Shown here piece after piece: positions 16,480 to 24,397 of a stretch of 64,000 bases of DNA. Each line of letters starts with the position of its first letter. Within the stretch, counting starts at the first letter, position 1. Under the pieces are notes generated by a model that worked only from the letters and a program-made list of their open reading frames with translations, had not been told where the DNA came from and did no database searches. Both the position numbers and the translations under genes were made by a program. This DNA comes from Streptomyces goshikiensis (GTDB taxonomy: Bacteria > Actinomycetota > Actinomycetes > Streptomycetales > Streptomycetaceae). The stretch covers positions 62,001-126,000 of the forward strand of contig NZ_BMVE01000005.1 in NCBI RefSeq assembly GCF_014650555.1. Reading direction: 5' to 3'.

Positions 16480-17301
16480 TCACATACGGCGCGTGGCCAC
16501 CGACAGCCGGTCCCGGGCCTCGAACAGCGCCGCCTTGATGGTCTGCTCGTGCCCCGGCGTCAGCCGGGCCACCGGCACCGAGCAGCTCACCGCGTCCCGC
16601 GCCGGCGTCCGGTACGGCACCGCCACGCCGAAGCAGCGCAGCCCCAGGGTGTTCTCCTCGCGGTCCACCGCGTAGCCCTGCTCCCGCACCAGCTCCAGCT
16701 CCTCGATGAGCTGTTCCCGGTCCGTGACGGTGTGCTCGGTGACCGCCTCCAGCCGTCGCGGCAGCAGTCCCCGCACCTCCTCGTCGGTGTGCGTGGCCAG
16801 CAGTGCCTTGCCGAGCGCGGTCGAGTGCACCGGCAGCCGCCGCCCGACCCGGGTGAAGGGCCGCAGGTAGTGCTGGGACTGGCGGGTGGCGAGGTAGACC
16901 ACGCTGGTGCCGTCCATCCGGGCCAGGTGGATGGTCTCGGTCGTGTCGTCGGAGAGCCGGTCCAGACTGGGCCGGGCCGCCGCGACCACCTCGTCCCCGT
17001 CGATGTACGAGCTCCCGACCAGCAGGGCCCGTACGCCGATGCCGTATCGCGTCCCCGACGCGTCCGTCTCCACCCAGCCCAGGTTCACCAGCGTGCGCAG
17101 CAGCATGTACAGGCTGGACTTGGGCAGCGAGAGGTCGTGCTGGATGTCGGCCAGGCTGTGCAGCCCGGGCCGCGCCGCGAAGTGTTCCAGCAACAGGACC
17201 GTGCGCACCGCCGACTTGACGGCCGCCGGCGCGCCCGCGCCGGGCCCCTCGGGCCCCGTCCCCATCGACTCCACCGACTGCGCGGACTCAGCTGTCGTCA
17301 T
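16480..17301 (-). CDS. IclR family transcriptional regulator
   Basis: The 273-residue product has an N-terminal winged helix (AVKSAVRTVLLLEHFA, LHSLADIQHDLSLPKSSLYMLLRTLVNLGWVETD) and a C-terminal IclR effector domain (TIHLARMDGTSVVYLAT, GRRLPVHSTALGKALLA, GYAVDREENTLGLRCFGVAVPY). It is divergent from an aldehyde dehydrogenase gene, 176 bases apart, and very likely represses it until a pathway intermediate binds. Two perfect inverted repeats lie between them, one overlapping a good minus-strand -10 (TATTCT at 17423-17418, 17 bases from CTGACC), which would give autoregulation. I chose ATG 17301 (MTTAESAQS); a longer frame to 17400 begins with an implausible basic leader. Confidence 0.9.
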   Translation of the reverse strand: MTTAESAQSVESMGTGPEGPGAGAPAAVKSAVRTVLLLEHFAARPGLHSLADIQHDLSLPKSSLYMLLRTLVNLGWVETDASGTRYGIGVRALLVGSSYIDGDEVVAAARPSLDRLSDDTTETIHLARMDGTSVVYLATRQSQHYLRPFTRVGRRLPVHSTALGKALLATHTDEEVRGLLPRRLEAVTEHTVTDREQLIEELELVREQGYAVDREENTLGLRCFGVAVPYRTPARDAVSCSVPVARLTPGHEQTIKAALFEARDRLSVATRRM

Positions 17302-17380
17302 TGGTCTTCGCGCCCCTCTTGATTGTCGCTTTGTCGCTTCTTGTCTCTTGTCAACCCTGAAGACGCGGAAATAGAGTCCA

Positions 17381-17406
17381 CGGTGGATGTGATCATTCAT
17401 CCACCG
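17381..17406. promoter_or_regulatory. 9-bp inverted repeat, candidate operator of the IclR-aldehyde dehydrogenase pair
   Basis: CGGTGGATG (17381-17389) and CATCCACCG (17398-17406) are exact reverse complements with an 8-base spacer. The element lies in the divergent 176-base gap, about 80 bases from the dehydrogenase start. Confidence 0.55.
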
Positions 17407-17412
17407 GAACGG

Positions 17413-17430
17413 CGTTCAGAATACTGAACG
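17413..17430. promoter_or_regulatory. 7-bp inverted repeat CGTTCAG-AATA-CTGAACG, candidate IclR operator
   Basis: The arms pair exactly. The site overlaps a predicted minus-strand -10 (TATTCT) for iclR and lies 47 bases before the aldehyde dehydrogenase ATG, so one bound dimer could block both promoters. Confidence 0.6.
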
Positions 17431-17477
17431 ACACCGCGCGGGTCAGCGTAGATCCCACGACCAGGAGGCAGTGCGCC

Positions 17478-19013
17478 ATGGCAGCAACCCCAGTCTGGAG
17501 TGTGGACCCCCGCACCGGGAAGCGGCGCGAACAGGTCGGCCACGAGGCCACCGCCCGCGAGGTGGACGAGGCCGTGCGCGCCGCCCACGCGACCCGCGGC
17601 GCGCTCGCCGACCGGACCGTCCGCGCCGCCTTCCTGCGCGCGGCCGCCGACCTGCTCGACGGGGCCGCCGCCGAGGTGACCGGAGCCGCCGACGCCGAGA
17701 CCGCGCTCGGCGCACCCCGCCTCACCGGCGAGCTCGGCCGCACCACCGGCCAGCTGCGGGCCTTCGCCGACGCCGTCGACGAGGGCGCGTACCTCGACAT
17801 CCGCATCGACCACGCCGACGCCTCCCTCACCCCGCCGCGCCCGGAACTGCGCCGCTACAAGGTGCCGCTGGGCGTGGTCGCCGTCTACGCCGCCTCCAAC
17901 TTCCCGCTCGCCTTCTCCGTTCCCGGCGGCGACACCGCGAGCGCGCTCGCCGCCGGCTGCCCGGTGGTCGTCAAGGCGCACCCCGACCACCCGGCCACCT
18001 CCGCGCTGTGCGGCGCCCTGCTGCGCCGGGCCGCCGTCGCCGCCGGGCTCCCGGCCGATGTGGTCACGGTGGTCCACGGGTTCGACGCCGGGCTGGAGCT
18101 GGTCCGCCACCCGCTCGTCACCGCCGCCGGGTTCACCGGCTCCATCCGGGGCGGGCGCGCCCTGTTCGACGCGGCCGCCGCCCGGCCCGTGCCCATCCCC
18201 TTCCACGGGGAGCTCGGCTCGCTCAACCCCGTCGTGGTCACCCCGGCGGCCGCCGCCGAGCGCGCCGAGGAGATCGGCGGCGGGCTCGCGGGCTCGGTCA
18301 CCCTCGGCGTCGGCCAGTTCTGCGTCAAGCCCGGCCTGGTCCTCGTCCCGGCGGGCGCGGACGGGGACCGGCTGACCGAGGCGCTGGCCAAGGCCCTCGG
18401 CGAGACCGGCCCGGGGGTGCTGCTCGACCACCGGATGCGGGACGCCTTCATCGCCGGGGTACGGGAGCGGGCCGCGCTGCCCGGCGTCGACGCGCCCGTC
18501 ACCCCGGGCCCCGGCGGCGAGCACACCGTCACCCCGGGGTTCCTGACCGTGCCGGCCGCCCGCCTCGCCGCGCCGGGGCCCCACGAGCTGCTGCTGGAAG
18601 AGTGCTTCGGCCCGGTGACCGTGCTCGTACGGTACGAGGGCCAGGGCGAGGCGACGGCCCTGCTGGACCGGCTCCCCGGGAACCTGAGCGCCACGCTGCA
18701 CCTCTCCACCGCCGAGACCGAGGGCGGCGCGGCCGAGGGCGCCGCCGGGGCGGCGGAGCTGGTGGAGCGGGTCACCGCGCTGGCCGGCCGGGTCGTTGTC
18801 AACGGCTGGCCGACCGGTGTCGCCGTGGCCCCCGCCCAGCACCACGGCGGCCCCTACCCGGCGGCCACCTCGCACTCGACCTCGGTCGGCGGGACCGCGA
18901 TCGAGCGATGGCTGCGGCCGGTCGCCTACCAGTCGGTGCCGGACGCGCTGCTTCCGGCGGAGCTGCGCGAGGCCAACCCGCTGGGCCTGCCGCGCCGCGT
19001 CACGGGCGGCTGA
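17478..19013 (+). CDS. Aldehyde dehydrogenase (NADP+), ketoglutarate-semialdehyde / 2,5-dioxovalerate type
   Basis: A 511-residue ALDH-superfamily enzyme. It has VPLGVVAVYAASNFPLAFSVPGGDTASALAAGCPVVVKAHPDHP for cofactor binding, a GFTGSIRGGRALF segment, the general-base Glu in FHGELGSLNPVVV (about 245), and the nucleophile Cys in GVGQFCVKPG (about 282). The GELGSLNP and QFCVKPG forms are typical of alpha-ketoglutaric semialdehyde dehydrogenases used in sugar-acid and hydroxyproline breakdown. The ATG at 17478 has a strong site, AGGAGG, nine bases upstream. No dehydratase or transporter for such a pathway adjoins it, so the feeding pathway is not identified. Control by the divergent IclR protein is likely. 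Confidence 0.88.
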   Translation: MAATPVWSVDPRTGKRREQVGHEATAREVDEAVRAAHATRGALADRTVRAAFLRAAADLLDGAAAEVTGAADAETALGAPRLTGELGRTTGQLRAFADAVDEGAYLDIRIDHADASLTPPRPELRRYKVPLGVVAVYAASNFPLAFSVPGGDTASALAAGCPVVVKAHPDHPATSALCGALLRRAAVAAGLPADVVTVVHGFDAGLELVRHPLVTAAGFTGSIRGGRALFDAAAARPVPIPFHGELGSLNPVVVTPAAAAERAEEIGGGLAGSVTLGVGQFCVKPGLVLVPAGADGDRLTEALAKALGETGPGVLLDHRMRDAFIAGVRERAALPGVDAPVTPGPGGEHTVTPGFLTVPAARLAAPGPHELLLEECFGPVTVLVRYEGQGEATALLDRLPGNLSATLHLSTAETEGGAAEGAAGAAELVERVTALAGRVVVNGWPTGVAVAPAQHHGGPYPAATSHSTSVGGTAIERWLRPVAYQSVPDALLPAELREANPLGLPRRVTGG

Positions 19014-19122
19014 ACCCCGGGCCCGACTGCCCAGCCCCGGTTGCCCGGCCCCGGCCGGGCCCGGGGAGTGCCCTCGGGTAATTGCGTTGCCCGCCCCGCC
19101 CGCGCGGGGCAGGCTGCCGGTC

Positions 19123-19344
19123 ATGCCGAGACCGCACGGATTCACGTACGAACAGCGCAGCGACCACAGCGTGGTCATCACGCACCAGGGGCGCGCCGCG
19201 AGCACCCTGCGGGGCGGGCGCGCCGAGAAGTTCCTGGCCGAGGTGGAGTCGGGCGACGCCCAGCTCGTCATGGCCCGCTGGACCGGCGCCTACAAGTTCG
19301 GCAACGAGCGGATGGCGAAGAACCACCCCCGCAACCGGCGCTGA
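19123..19344 (+). CDS. Small conserved protein of unknown function
   Basis: The 73-residue product is basic and soluble: MPRPHGFTYEQRSDHSVVITHQGRAASTLRGGRAEKFL, then AEVESGDAQLVMARWTGAYKFGNERMAKNHPRNRR. The coding frame keeps the strong third-position GC bias and ends 53 bases before the TerD gene on the same strand, which supports it as real. I do not know its function; the compact alternation of strands and one helix (GGRAEKFLAEVESGD) suggests a small folded domain. The start ATG at 19123 lies after GCCGGTC, with no strong ribosome-binding sequence. Confidence 0.7.
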   Translation: MPRPHGFTYEQRSDHSVVITHQGRAASTLRGGRAEKFLAEVESGDAQLVMARWTGAYKFGNERMAKNHPRNRR

Positions 19345-19397
19345 AATCTCCCGTGAGGGTAAGGGAACGGCAAAGCCCCTCCGGTCGTTCTCCCGGC

Positions 19398-20696
19398 ATG
19401 ACCGCTATGACCCCTGGTTCCAACCTGCCGCTCAATACCGTCCGTGTGACGGTGGATGTGGCTGCTCCGGTGCGGCTCGACGTGTCGGGGCTTCTCCTCG
19501 CGGCGGACGGCAAGGTGCGTTCGGACGCCGACTTCATCTTCTACAACCAGCCGTCCGGGCCCGGTGTCAGCTACCGGTCCGGCGGCGGTTCGGCGCCGGA
19601 TTCGATCACGGTGGACACGGGCGCGCTGCCGCAGGGCATCGAGCGCGTCGTGGTCACGGCCAGCCCCGATGCCGCCGGGCAGTCCTTCCAGGGCGTCGAG
19701 CCCACCGCCACCGTGCGTGACGCGGACGGCGGCGCGGTGATCGCCACCTTCACCCCGCCGAAGCTGGGCACCGAGACCGCGCTCGTCGTCGTCGAGGTGT
19801 ACCAGCGCGGCGGCGTGTGGAAGGTGCGCGCCGTCGGCCAGGGGTACGCCAACGGCCTGGCCGGCATCGCCACCGACTTCGGGGTCTCCGTGGAGGAGGA
19901 GGCGGCGCCCACCCCGCCGCCCGTCGCCGCTCCGCAGCCCGCCGCCGCTCCGCAGCCGCCCGCCGCGCCCGCTCCCGCCTGGGGCCAGACCCCCGCGGCC
20001 CCGGCCACCCCCGCCGCGCCGCCGTCGCCGTACCCGGCCTCCCCCTGGCTCGGCGAGCCGACGCCCGCGCAGGCCGCGCCCCCGCCGCCCGCGGCGGCTC
20101 CCGCACCAGTGGGCGCCGGGAAGATCAACCTCGACAAGGGCCGGGTCAACCTCCAGAAGAACCAGACCGTGTCCCTGGTCAAGGGCGGCCGCCCGCTGCT
20201 CTCCCAGGTCAAGATGGGCCTGGGCTGGGAGCCCGCGTTCGGCGGCCGCGACATCGACCTCGACGCGTCCGTCATCGCGTACGGCCCGCAGCGCAACCAC
20301 ATCGACAGCTGCTACTTCGGCAAGCTGTCCATCCTCGGCGGCGCCGTCAAGCACTCGGGTGACAACCTGACGGGCGAGGGCGCCGGGGACGACGAGGTGA
20401 TCGTCGTGGACCTCGGCCGGCTCCCCGCGGAGGCCACCGGCCTCGTCTTCACGGTGAACTCGTTCTCCGGCCAGAAGTTCAGCGAGGTCGCGAAGGCCTA
20501 CTGCCGTCTGATCGACGCGGCGAGCGGCGAGGAGCTCGTGCGCTTCGACCTCACCGGCGCCGAGCCGCAGACCGGCGTCATGATGGCCAAGCTGATCAAG
20601 CAGTTCTCCGGCGAATGGGAGATGACGGCCATCGGAGAGTTTGTGAAATCCCGCACAGTGCGCGGCATGGTGAAGCCCGCGGCGCAGGCACTCTGA
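19398..20696 (+). CDS. TerD family protein with two TerD-like domains joined by a Pro/Ala linker
   Basis: The 432-residue product contains an N-terminal TerD-like domain (about 8-165; SDADFIFYNQP matches the family's DSDADFVFYNN signature), a Pro/Ala-rich linker (about 169-239), and a C-terminal TerD domain (about 245-430) with the full calcium-binding hallmarks RDIDLDASVIAYG and GDNLTGEGAGDDEVIVVDL. TerD proteins bind calcium and are linked to tellurite resistance and stress physiology; in Streptomyces they influence differentiation. The N-terminal copy lacks the GDNxTGxGxGDDE loop. No other ter genes are nearby. Start is ATG 19398; ATG 19407 in the same frame is equally plausible since neither has a clear binding site. 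Confidence 0.87.
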   Translation: MTAMTPGSNLPLNTVRVTVDVAAPVRLDVSGLLLAADGKVRSDADFIFYNQPSGPGVSYRSGGGSAPDSITVDTGALPQGIERVVVTASPDAAGQSFQGVEPTATVRDADGGAVIATFTPPKLGTETALVVVEVYQRGGVWKVRAVGQGYANGLAGIATDFGVSVEEEAAPTPPPVAAPQPAAAPQPPAAPAPAWGQTPAAPATPAAPPSPYPASPWLGEPTPAQAAPPPPAAAPAPVGAGKINLDKGRVNLQKNQTVSLVKGGRPLLSQVKMGLGWEPAFGGRDIDLDASVIAYGPQRNHIDSCYFGKLSILGGAVKHSGDNLTGEGAGDDEVIVVDLGRLPAEATGLVFTVNSFSGQKFSEVAKAYCRLIDAASGEELVRFDLTGAEPQTGVMMAKLIKQFSGEWEMTAIGEFVKSRTVRGMVKPAAQAL

Positions 20697-20799
20697 GCAG
20701 GTGGGCGGGCACATGGAGCTACCAATGACTGCTTTCGGGTGAGGCATTCCACCTTGAAAGCGGGGGTCGCTGTCAGTGCCCGCCCTTAGCCTTGAACTC

Positions 20800-20976
20800 A
20801 TGCACACGACACTCCAACCCACGGGACCGTCTCGCCCGTCCGCCTCAGAGGCGAACGAGGCGATACGGCACCTCGTCGAGACCCGTGTGGACGACGAGTG
20901 GCCTTCCGCGGCCTACGAATTCCTGCTGGAGGAATGGGCCGTGGCCTCCCGCGCGGAGGTTTCCGGGGCACCGTAG
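20800..20976 (+). CDS. Small acidic conserved protein of unknown function
   Basis: The predicted product has 58 residues (MHTTLQPTGPSRPSASEANEAIRHL...EDVTR-like acidic helix...YEFLLEEWAVASRAEV). The C-terminal half is one strongly amphipathic, acidic helix. TAGCCT at 20787-20792 is placed so that transcription would begin at or beside the A of the ATG, giving a leaderless mRNA; no ribosome-binding site is present, which agrees. A GTG at 20776 would add eight residues. Function unknown. Confidence 0.6.
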   Translation: MHTTLQPTGPSRPSASEANEAIRHLVETRVDDEWPSAAYEFLLEEWAVASRAEVSGAP

Positions 20977-20985
20977 TCCGGCGCC

Positions 20986-21021
20986 GTCGGCGCGCCGCCC
21001 GCCCGTTCGGGCGGCGCCGAC
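20986..21021. terminator. GC-rich hairpin between convergent genes
   Basis: GTCGGCG followed by CCGCCCG can pair with CGGGCGG followed by CGCCGAC, with a two-base bulge, in the gap between the small acidic protein gene and phoX. It could end both transcripts. Confidence 0.45.
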
Positions 21022-21053
21022 ATCCGCGCAGGAGCATGCCGCCGCCCGCGCCG

Positions 21054-22493
21054 TCAGTGCGCGCGCCGCCACGGGCCGGTGATGGCCAGCATGATGCCCG
21101 GCTCCTGAATGTTCGCGAACAGGGTGCGCCCGTCCGGGGAGAAGCAGACCCCGGTGAACTCCGAGTACTCGGGCTCCTCGGCCGTTCCGATGTTGAGCTC
21201 GTTGCGCGCCAGCGGGTACGTCTTCCCCGACTCCGTCGCGCCGAACAGGTGCTGGATCCCGGAGCCGTCCTCGGCAATGACCAGCCCGCCGTACGGAGAC
21301 ACGGTGATGTTGTCGGGGCCGTCAAGACCGCCGTCCGCCGACGGATCGGCGTTGACCCCGATCAGGACGGTCAGCCGGACCGTACGGCGCTTGGGGTCGT
21401 AGAACCACACCTGGCCGTCGTGCGCGGCGCCCGGGCTCTCCTCACGGGCGTACGAGGAGACGAAGTACGTGCCCCCGTCGGCCCACCACATGCCCTCCAG
21501 CTTGCGCGCCCGCGTCACGGCGCCCGCCGCGAACTGCTTGCGCACCGGTACCGTCCGCGCGTCGCGGTCCGCCACCTCCACCCAGTCGACCCCGTAGACG
21601 GTCCCGATCTTCGTGGCCCGCGAAAGGTCGTCCACGAACCGGCCCGCGCTGTCGAAGCACTTGGCGGCGGCGAGCACACCCGCGTCGGCGGCGAGGGTGC
21701 GCAGCTTGCCGCGCCCGTGCCGGAACCCCTGCGGCGGAGTCCAGCGGTAGAGCAGCCCGTTCGGACCCGAGGCGTCCTCGGTGAGGTACGCGTGACCCTG
21801 ACGCGGGTCGATGACGACGGCCTCGTGCGCGTACCGCCCGAAGGCCTTGACCGGCTTCGGCTCACGGTTGGCGCGGCGGTCGTGCGGGTCGACCTCGAAG
21901 ACGTAGCCGTGGTCCTTCGTCATGCCGTTCTTGCCGGCGAGGTCCTCGGTCTCCTCGCAGGTCAGCCAGGTGCCCCAGGGGGTGGCCCCGCCCGCGCAGT
22001 TGGTCGACGTACCGGCGACGCCCACCCATTCGGCGACCTCGCCGCCGCGCCGGACCTCGACGACCGTGCAGCCGCCGGCCGCGGCCGGGTCGTAGACGAG
22101 ACCCTCGGCGAGCGGCACGGGGCGCGCCCAGCCCGCCCGGGGGCCCTTCAGCTCGTGGTTGTTGACGAGGAGGGTGACCCCGCGGTGCCCCTCGAAGGCG
22201 GCCGTCCCGTCGTGGTTGGACGGGGTGGTCTCGCCGGAGTCCAGCTTCGTGACGCCGCTGTGCGTGATCACTCGGTACCGGAAGCCGGCCGGCAGGGCCA
22301 GGATGCCGGCCGGGTCGGGCCGCAGCGGGCCGTAGCCCGGCTCACAGGGCCGGCCGTGCTCATCGCGCAGGGTGCTGTCGTCGGCCGCCAGCGCCCCCGG
22401 GGCGGTGGCGAGCGCGGCGACCGTCCCGGTGAGCGCGACTCCCGCACCTGCGATGACGGTGCGGGCGGTGAAGTCTCTACGGCTGAGCGGCAT
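21054..22493 (-). CDS. phoX: PhoX-type alkaline phosphatase, Tat-exported
   Basis: The 479-residue product begins with a twin-arginine signal, MPLSRRDFTARTVIAGAGVALTG, followed by an Ala-rich cleavage region (LATAPGALAAD). The mature part is a DUF839/PhoX beta-propeller: LLVNNHELKGPR, STNCAGGATPWGTWLTCEE (the family CEE signature with a Cys), YGRYAHEAV-like FGRYAHEAVVIDP, GPDNITVSPYGGLVIAEDG and FTGVCFSPDGRTLFANIQEPG. PhoX enzymes are Ca/Fe-dependent phosphomonoesterases active outside the cell. Three GTTC-containing 11-mers about 70 bases upstream match a PHO box, so PhoP control under phosphate limitation is expected. ATG 22493 begins exactly at the Tat signal. Confidence 0.9.
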   Translation of the reverse strand: MPLSRRDFTARTVIAGAGVALTGTVAALATAPGALAADDSTLRDEHGRPCEPGYGPLRPDPAGILALPAGFRYRVITHSGVTKLDSGETTPSNHDGTAAFEGHRGVTLLVNNHELKGPRAGWARPVPLAEGLVYDPAAAGGCTVVEVRRGGEVAEWVGVAGTSTNCAGGATPWGTWLTCEETEDLAGKNGMTKDHGYVFEVDPHDRRANREPKPVKAFGRYAHEAVVIDPRQGHAYLTEDASGPNGLLYRWTPPQGFRHGRGKLRTLAADAGVLAAAKCFDSAGRFVDDLSRATKIGTVYGVDWVEVADRDARTVPVRKQFAAGAVTRARKLEGMWWADGGTYFVSSYAREESPGAAHDGQVWFYDPKRRTVRLTVLIGVNADPSADGGLDGPDNITVSPYGGLVIAEDGSGIQHLFGATESGKTYPLARNELNIGTAEEPEYSEFTGVCFSPDGRTLFANIQEPGIMLAITGPWRRAH

Positions 22494-22557
22494 CGGGTCT
22501 CCAGGGGTGGGGAGGTGGTGCGCCGGTGATGCGGTCGTCGGCGCACACGCTCCCGCC

Positions 22558-22590
22558 CGCACGTGAACGGCGGCTGAACTACCCAGGAAC
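22558..22590 (-). promoter_or_regulatory. PHO box: three in-phase 11-bp direct repeats upstream of phoX
   Basis: Read on the minus strand the units are GTTCCTGGGTA (22590-22580), GTTCAGCCGCC (22579-22569) and GTTCACGTGCG (22568-22558). The Streptomyces PhoP site is built of 11-nt direct repeats with a GTTCA core, and the spacing here is exact. Confidence 0.75.
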
Positions 22591-22658
22591 GCGAGCGGAC
22601 CCCTTGCCGGAGCACGGAATGGCCAACTCCGGTGCGAGAACGGCGCGTTGTCGCGGTC

Positions 22659-24179
22659 TCAGCCCTGCCGGGAGCGCGCCTTGAAGGCCGCCTTGCGGGC
22701 CTCCTTCGCGGCCTTCCGGTCGGGGTGCAGCCGGCCCATCGCCTCCAGCACGTACGCCGTCGCCGGGTGTTCCACCCGCCATGCCTGCTCGAAGAAGCCG
22801 GAGTGGTGCGCCGTCAGGGACGCGATCAGCAGGGGCAGTTCCTCGGTCTCCCCGTCCGCCGCGAGCTGCGCCGCGATGGTGTCGACCGTCAGCCAGAACA
22901 CCATCTCCGCGTCCGGCGCCGGTACGTCGCCCACCCCGCGCTCCGCCAGCCAGACCCGGGCGAGACCGCCCAGCTCGGCGTCGTCGAGCACGGCACGGAC
23001 GGCCGGTTCGGCCTCCGGGCCGGCGGTCGCGAGGGCCTGCTGGCAGCGCAGCCGGCGCAGCGGGGCGCCCTCGTCGTCGCCGCGGGCGGCGGCCAGCAGC
23101 TCGGCGACGGCGGCGGGCAGTTCCCGGCCGGCCAGCCACTGCTCGATCTCGGCCTGTGCGGCGCTCTCCGGGAACCGGGAGACCGTGTCGAGCAGGGCGT
23201 CGGCGCCCTTGCCGGACAGCTCCCCGATGGCGGGGGCCTCGACGCCCGCCTCCAGCATCCGGGCGCGGATCCCGTACAGGCCGAGCGGGGTCAGGCGGAC
23301 CATGCCGTAGCGGGACACGTCCTCGTCGTCCCCGGCGGGCCCGCCGGAGGGGCCCGCGGCGAGGTCCTCGTCGGACGCCTCCGCCATCAGGTCCTCGTCG
23401 ACCGGCCGGAACTCGACGAGGCCGATCGGCTCCAGCTGCCGGAACTGGTCGTCCAGGCGCATCATCGCGTCCGACACCTGTTCGAGCACCTCGTCGGTCG
23501 GCTCGCCCATCCCGTCCGGTACGACCATCGACGCGGCGAGCACGGGCAGTGGCACCGCGCTCTCCCCGGCGCCGCCCTCGGCGACGGTGAGGAGGTAGAG
23601 GTTGGCGAGCACCCCGTCGAGGAAGTCCGCCTCGCGCTGGGGGTTCCAGTCGAGCCGGCCGAAGTCGACCTCCCCGCCGGTGTCGAGGGCGTCGACGAGC
23701 TCGTCCAGATCCGGAACCGCGGCGTCCGCGAGTACGGTCTCCAGCGCCGCCAGCCACAGGTCGAGCACCTCGCCGGGCGCGCCGCCGGTCACCAGGGCGA
23801 GGTCCTCGCCGGGCGCGGCGGTGCCGTGGGCCGAACCCTCCGCGCCCGCCTCCGCCGCCCCCGCGGCGTCCTCGGCGTCCTCGGCGTCCTCATCAGGCTC
23901 CGTGACGTCGACCAGCCCGGTGTCCACGGCGACCCGCCAGGCCTGGCTCGCGTACACCGCCGCGTCCTCGTCGGCGGGTTCGAGCCCGAGCGCCGCCGCG
24001 GCCTCGGGCAGCTGGGCGGCGTCGAGTTCGCCGCCGACCCCGACGCGGGTGCCGGGGCCGGCCCAGCGGGCGAGGCGCACGGCACGGGCGAACAGCGGGG
24101 CACCGAGGGCCTCGCGGGCCAGTTCCGCATCGGAGTGCAGCCGTACCGGCGGCAGCGTGTGGTGCGGCTCTGCGGACAT
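22659..24179 (-). CDS. Conserved hypothetical protein, large, with an acidic low-complexity insert
   Basis: I do not recognise a named family for this 506-residue product. It is soluble and Ala/Glu/Asp-rich. Residues about 95-135 form an acidic, low-complexity stretch (EPDEDAEDAEDAAGAAEAGAEG). The middle contains a winged-helix-like segment (YGMVRLTPLGLYGIRARMLEAGVEAPAIGELSGK) and the C-terminal third looks like alpha-helical repeat (VAELLAAARGDDEGAPLRRLRCQQALATAGPEAEPAVRAVL). The tail is Lys/Arg-rich (KAAKEARKAAFKARSRQG). It lies between the two genes with PHO boxes but has no such box itself. The ATG at 24179 is the first in frame. Confidence 0.72.
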   Translation of the reverse strand: MSAEPHHTLPPVRLHSDAELAREALGAPLFARAVRLARWAGPGTRVGVGGELDAAQLPEAAAALGLEPADEDAAVYASQAWRVAVDTGLVDVTEPDEDAEDAEDAAGAAEAGAEGSAHGTAAPGEDLALVTGGAPGEVLDLWLAALETVLADAAVPDLDELVDALDTGGEVDFGRLDWNPQREADFLDGVLANLYLLTVAEGGAGESAVPLPVLAASMVVPDGMGEPTDEVLEQVSDAMMRLDDQFRQLEPIGLVEFRPVDEDLMAEASDEDLAAGPSGGPAGDDEDVSRYGMVRLTPLGLYGIRARMLEAGVEAPAIGELSGKGADALLDTVSRFPESAAQAEIEQWLAGRELPAAVAELLAAARGDDEGAPLRRLRCQQALATAGPEAEPAVRAVLDDAELGGLARVWLAERGVGDVPAPDAEMVFWLTVDTIAAQLAADGETEELPLLIASLTAHHSGFFEQAWRVEHPATAYVLEAMGRLHPDRKAAKEARKAAFKARSRQG

Positions 24180-24224
24180 GGGGCGGTTCTCCTCGCGGGC
24201 GCGGTGCGACAGGGGTGCACAGAC

Positions 24225-24272
24225 GGGTCGTTCGGCGGTTTGCTCAGCGGGTCGTTCAGCGGGTCGTTCAGC
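24225..24272. repeat. Four tandem 12-bp units, consensus GGGTCGTTCAGC
   Basis: Units are GGGTCGTTCGGC, GGTTTGCTCAGC, GGGTCGTTCAGC and GGGTCGTTCAGC, the last two identical. The repeat is upstream of the 506-residue hypothetical gene and outside any credible coding frame. Confidence 0.75.
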
Positions 24273-24375
24273 AGGTTCGTACGGGGTCGAGCGGGGTCAT
24301 ACGGGCCTGAAGCGGCACCGTACGGCGACCCAGAGTAGACGCATTTCGGGCGCCCCTGGCGGGCCATCATCTTTG

Positions 24376-24397
24376 GTTCATCCCACAGTCACCGGCC
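24376..24397 (+). promoter_or_regulatory. PHO-box-like direct repeat upstream of the secreted nuclease gene
   Basis: GTTCATCCCAC (24376-24386) is followed in phase by AGTCACCGGCC (24387-24397). The first unit fits the PHO-box core well; the second keeps TCACC. A TTGACA begins 16 bases downstream. Confidence 0.5.

Noticed and set aside
19398..20696. Tellurite-resistance gene cluster
   Set aside because: Only one TerD-type gene is present; no terA, terB, terC or terZ partner is nearby.
24225..24272. 12-bp tandem repeats as a CRISPR array
   Set aside because: The units are contiguous, 12 bp long and have no spacers; no cas gene is present.
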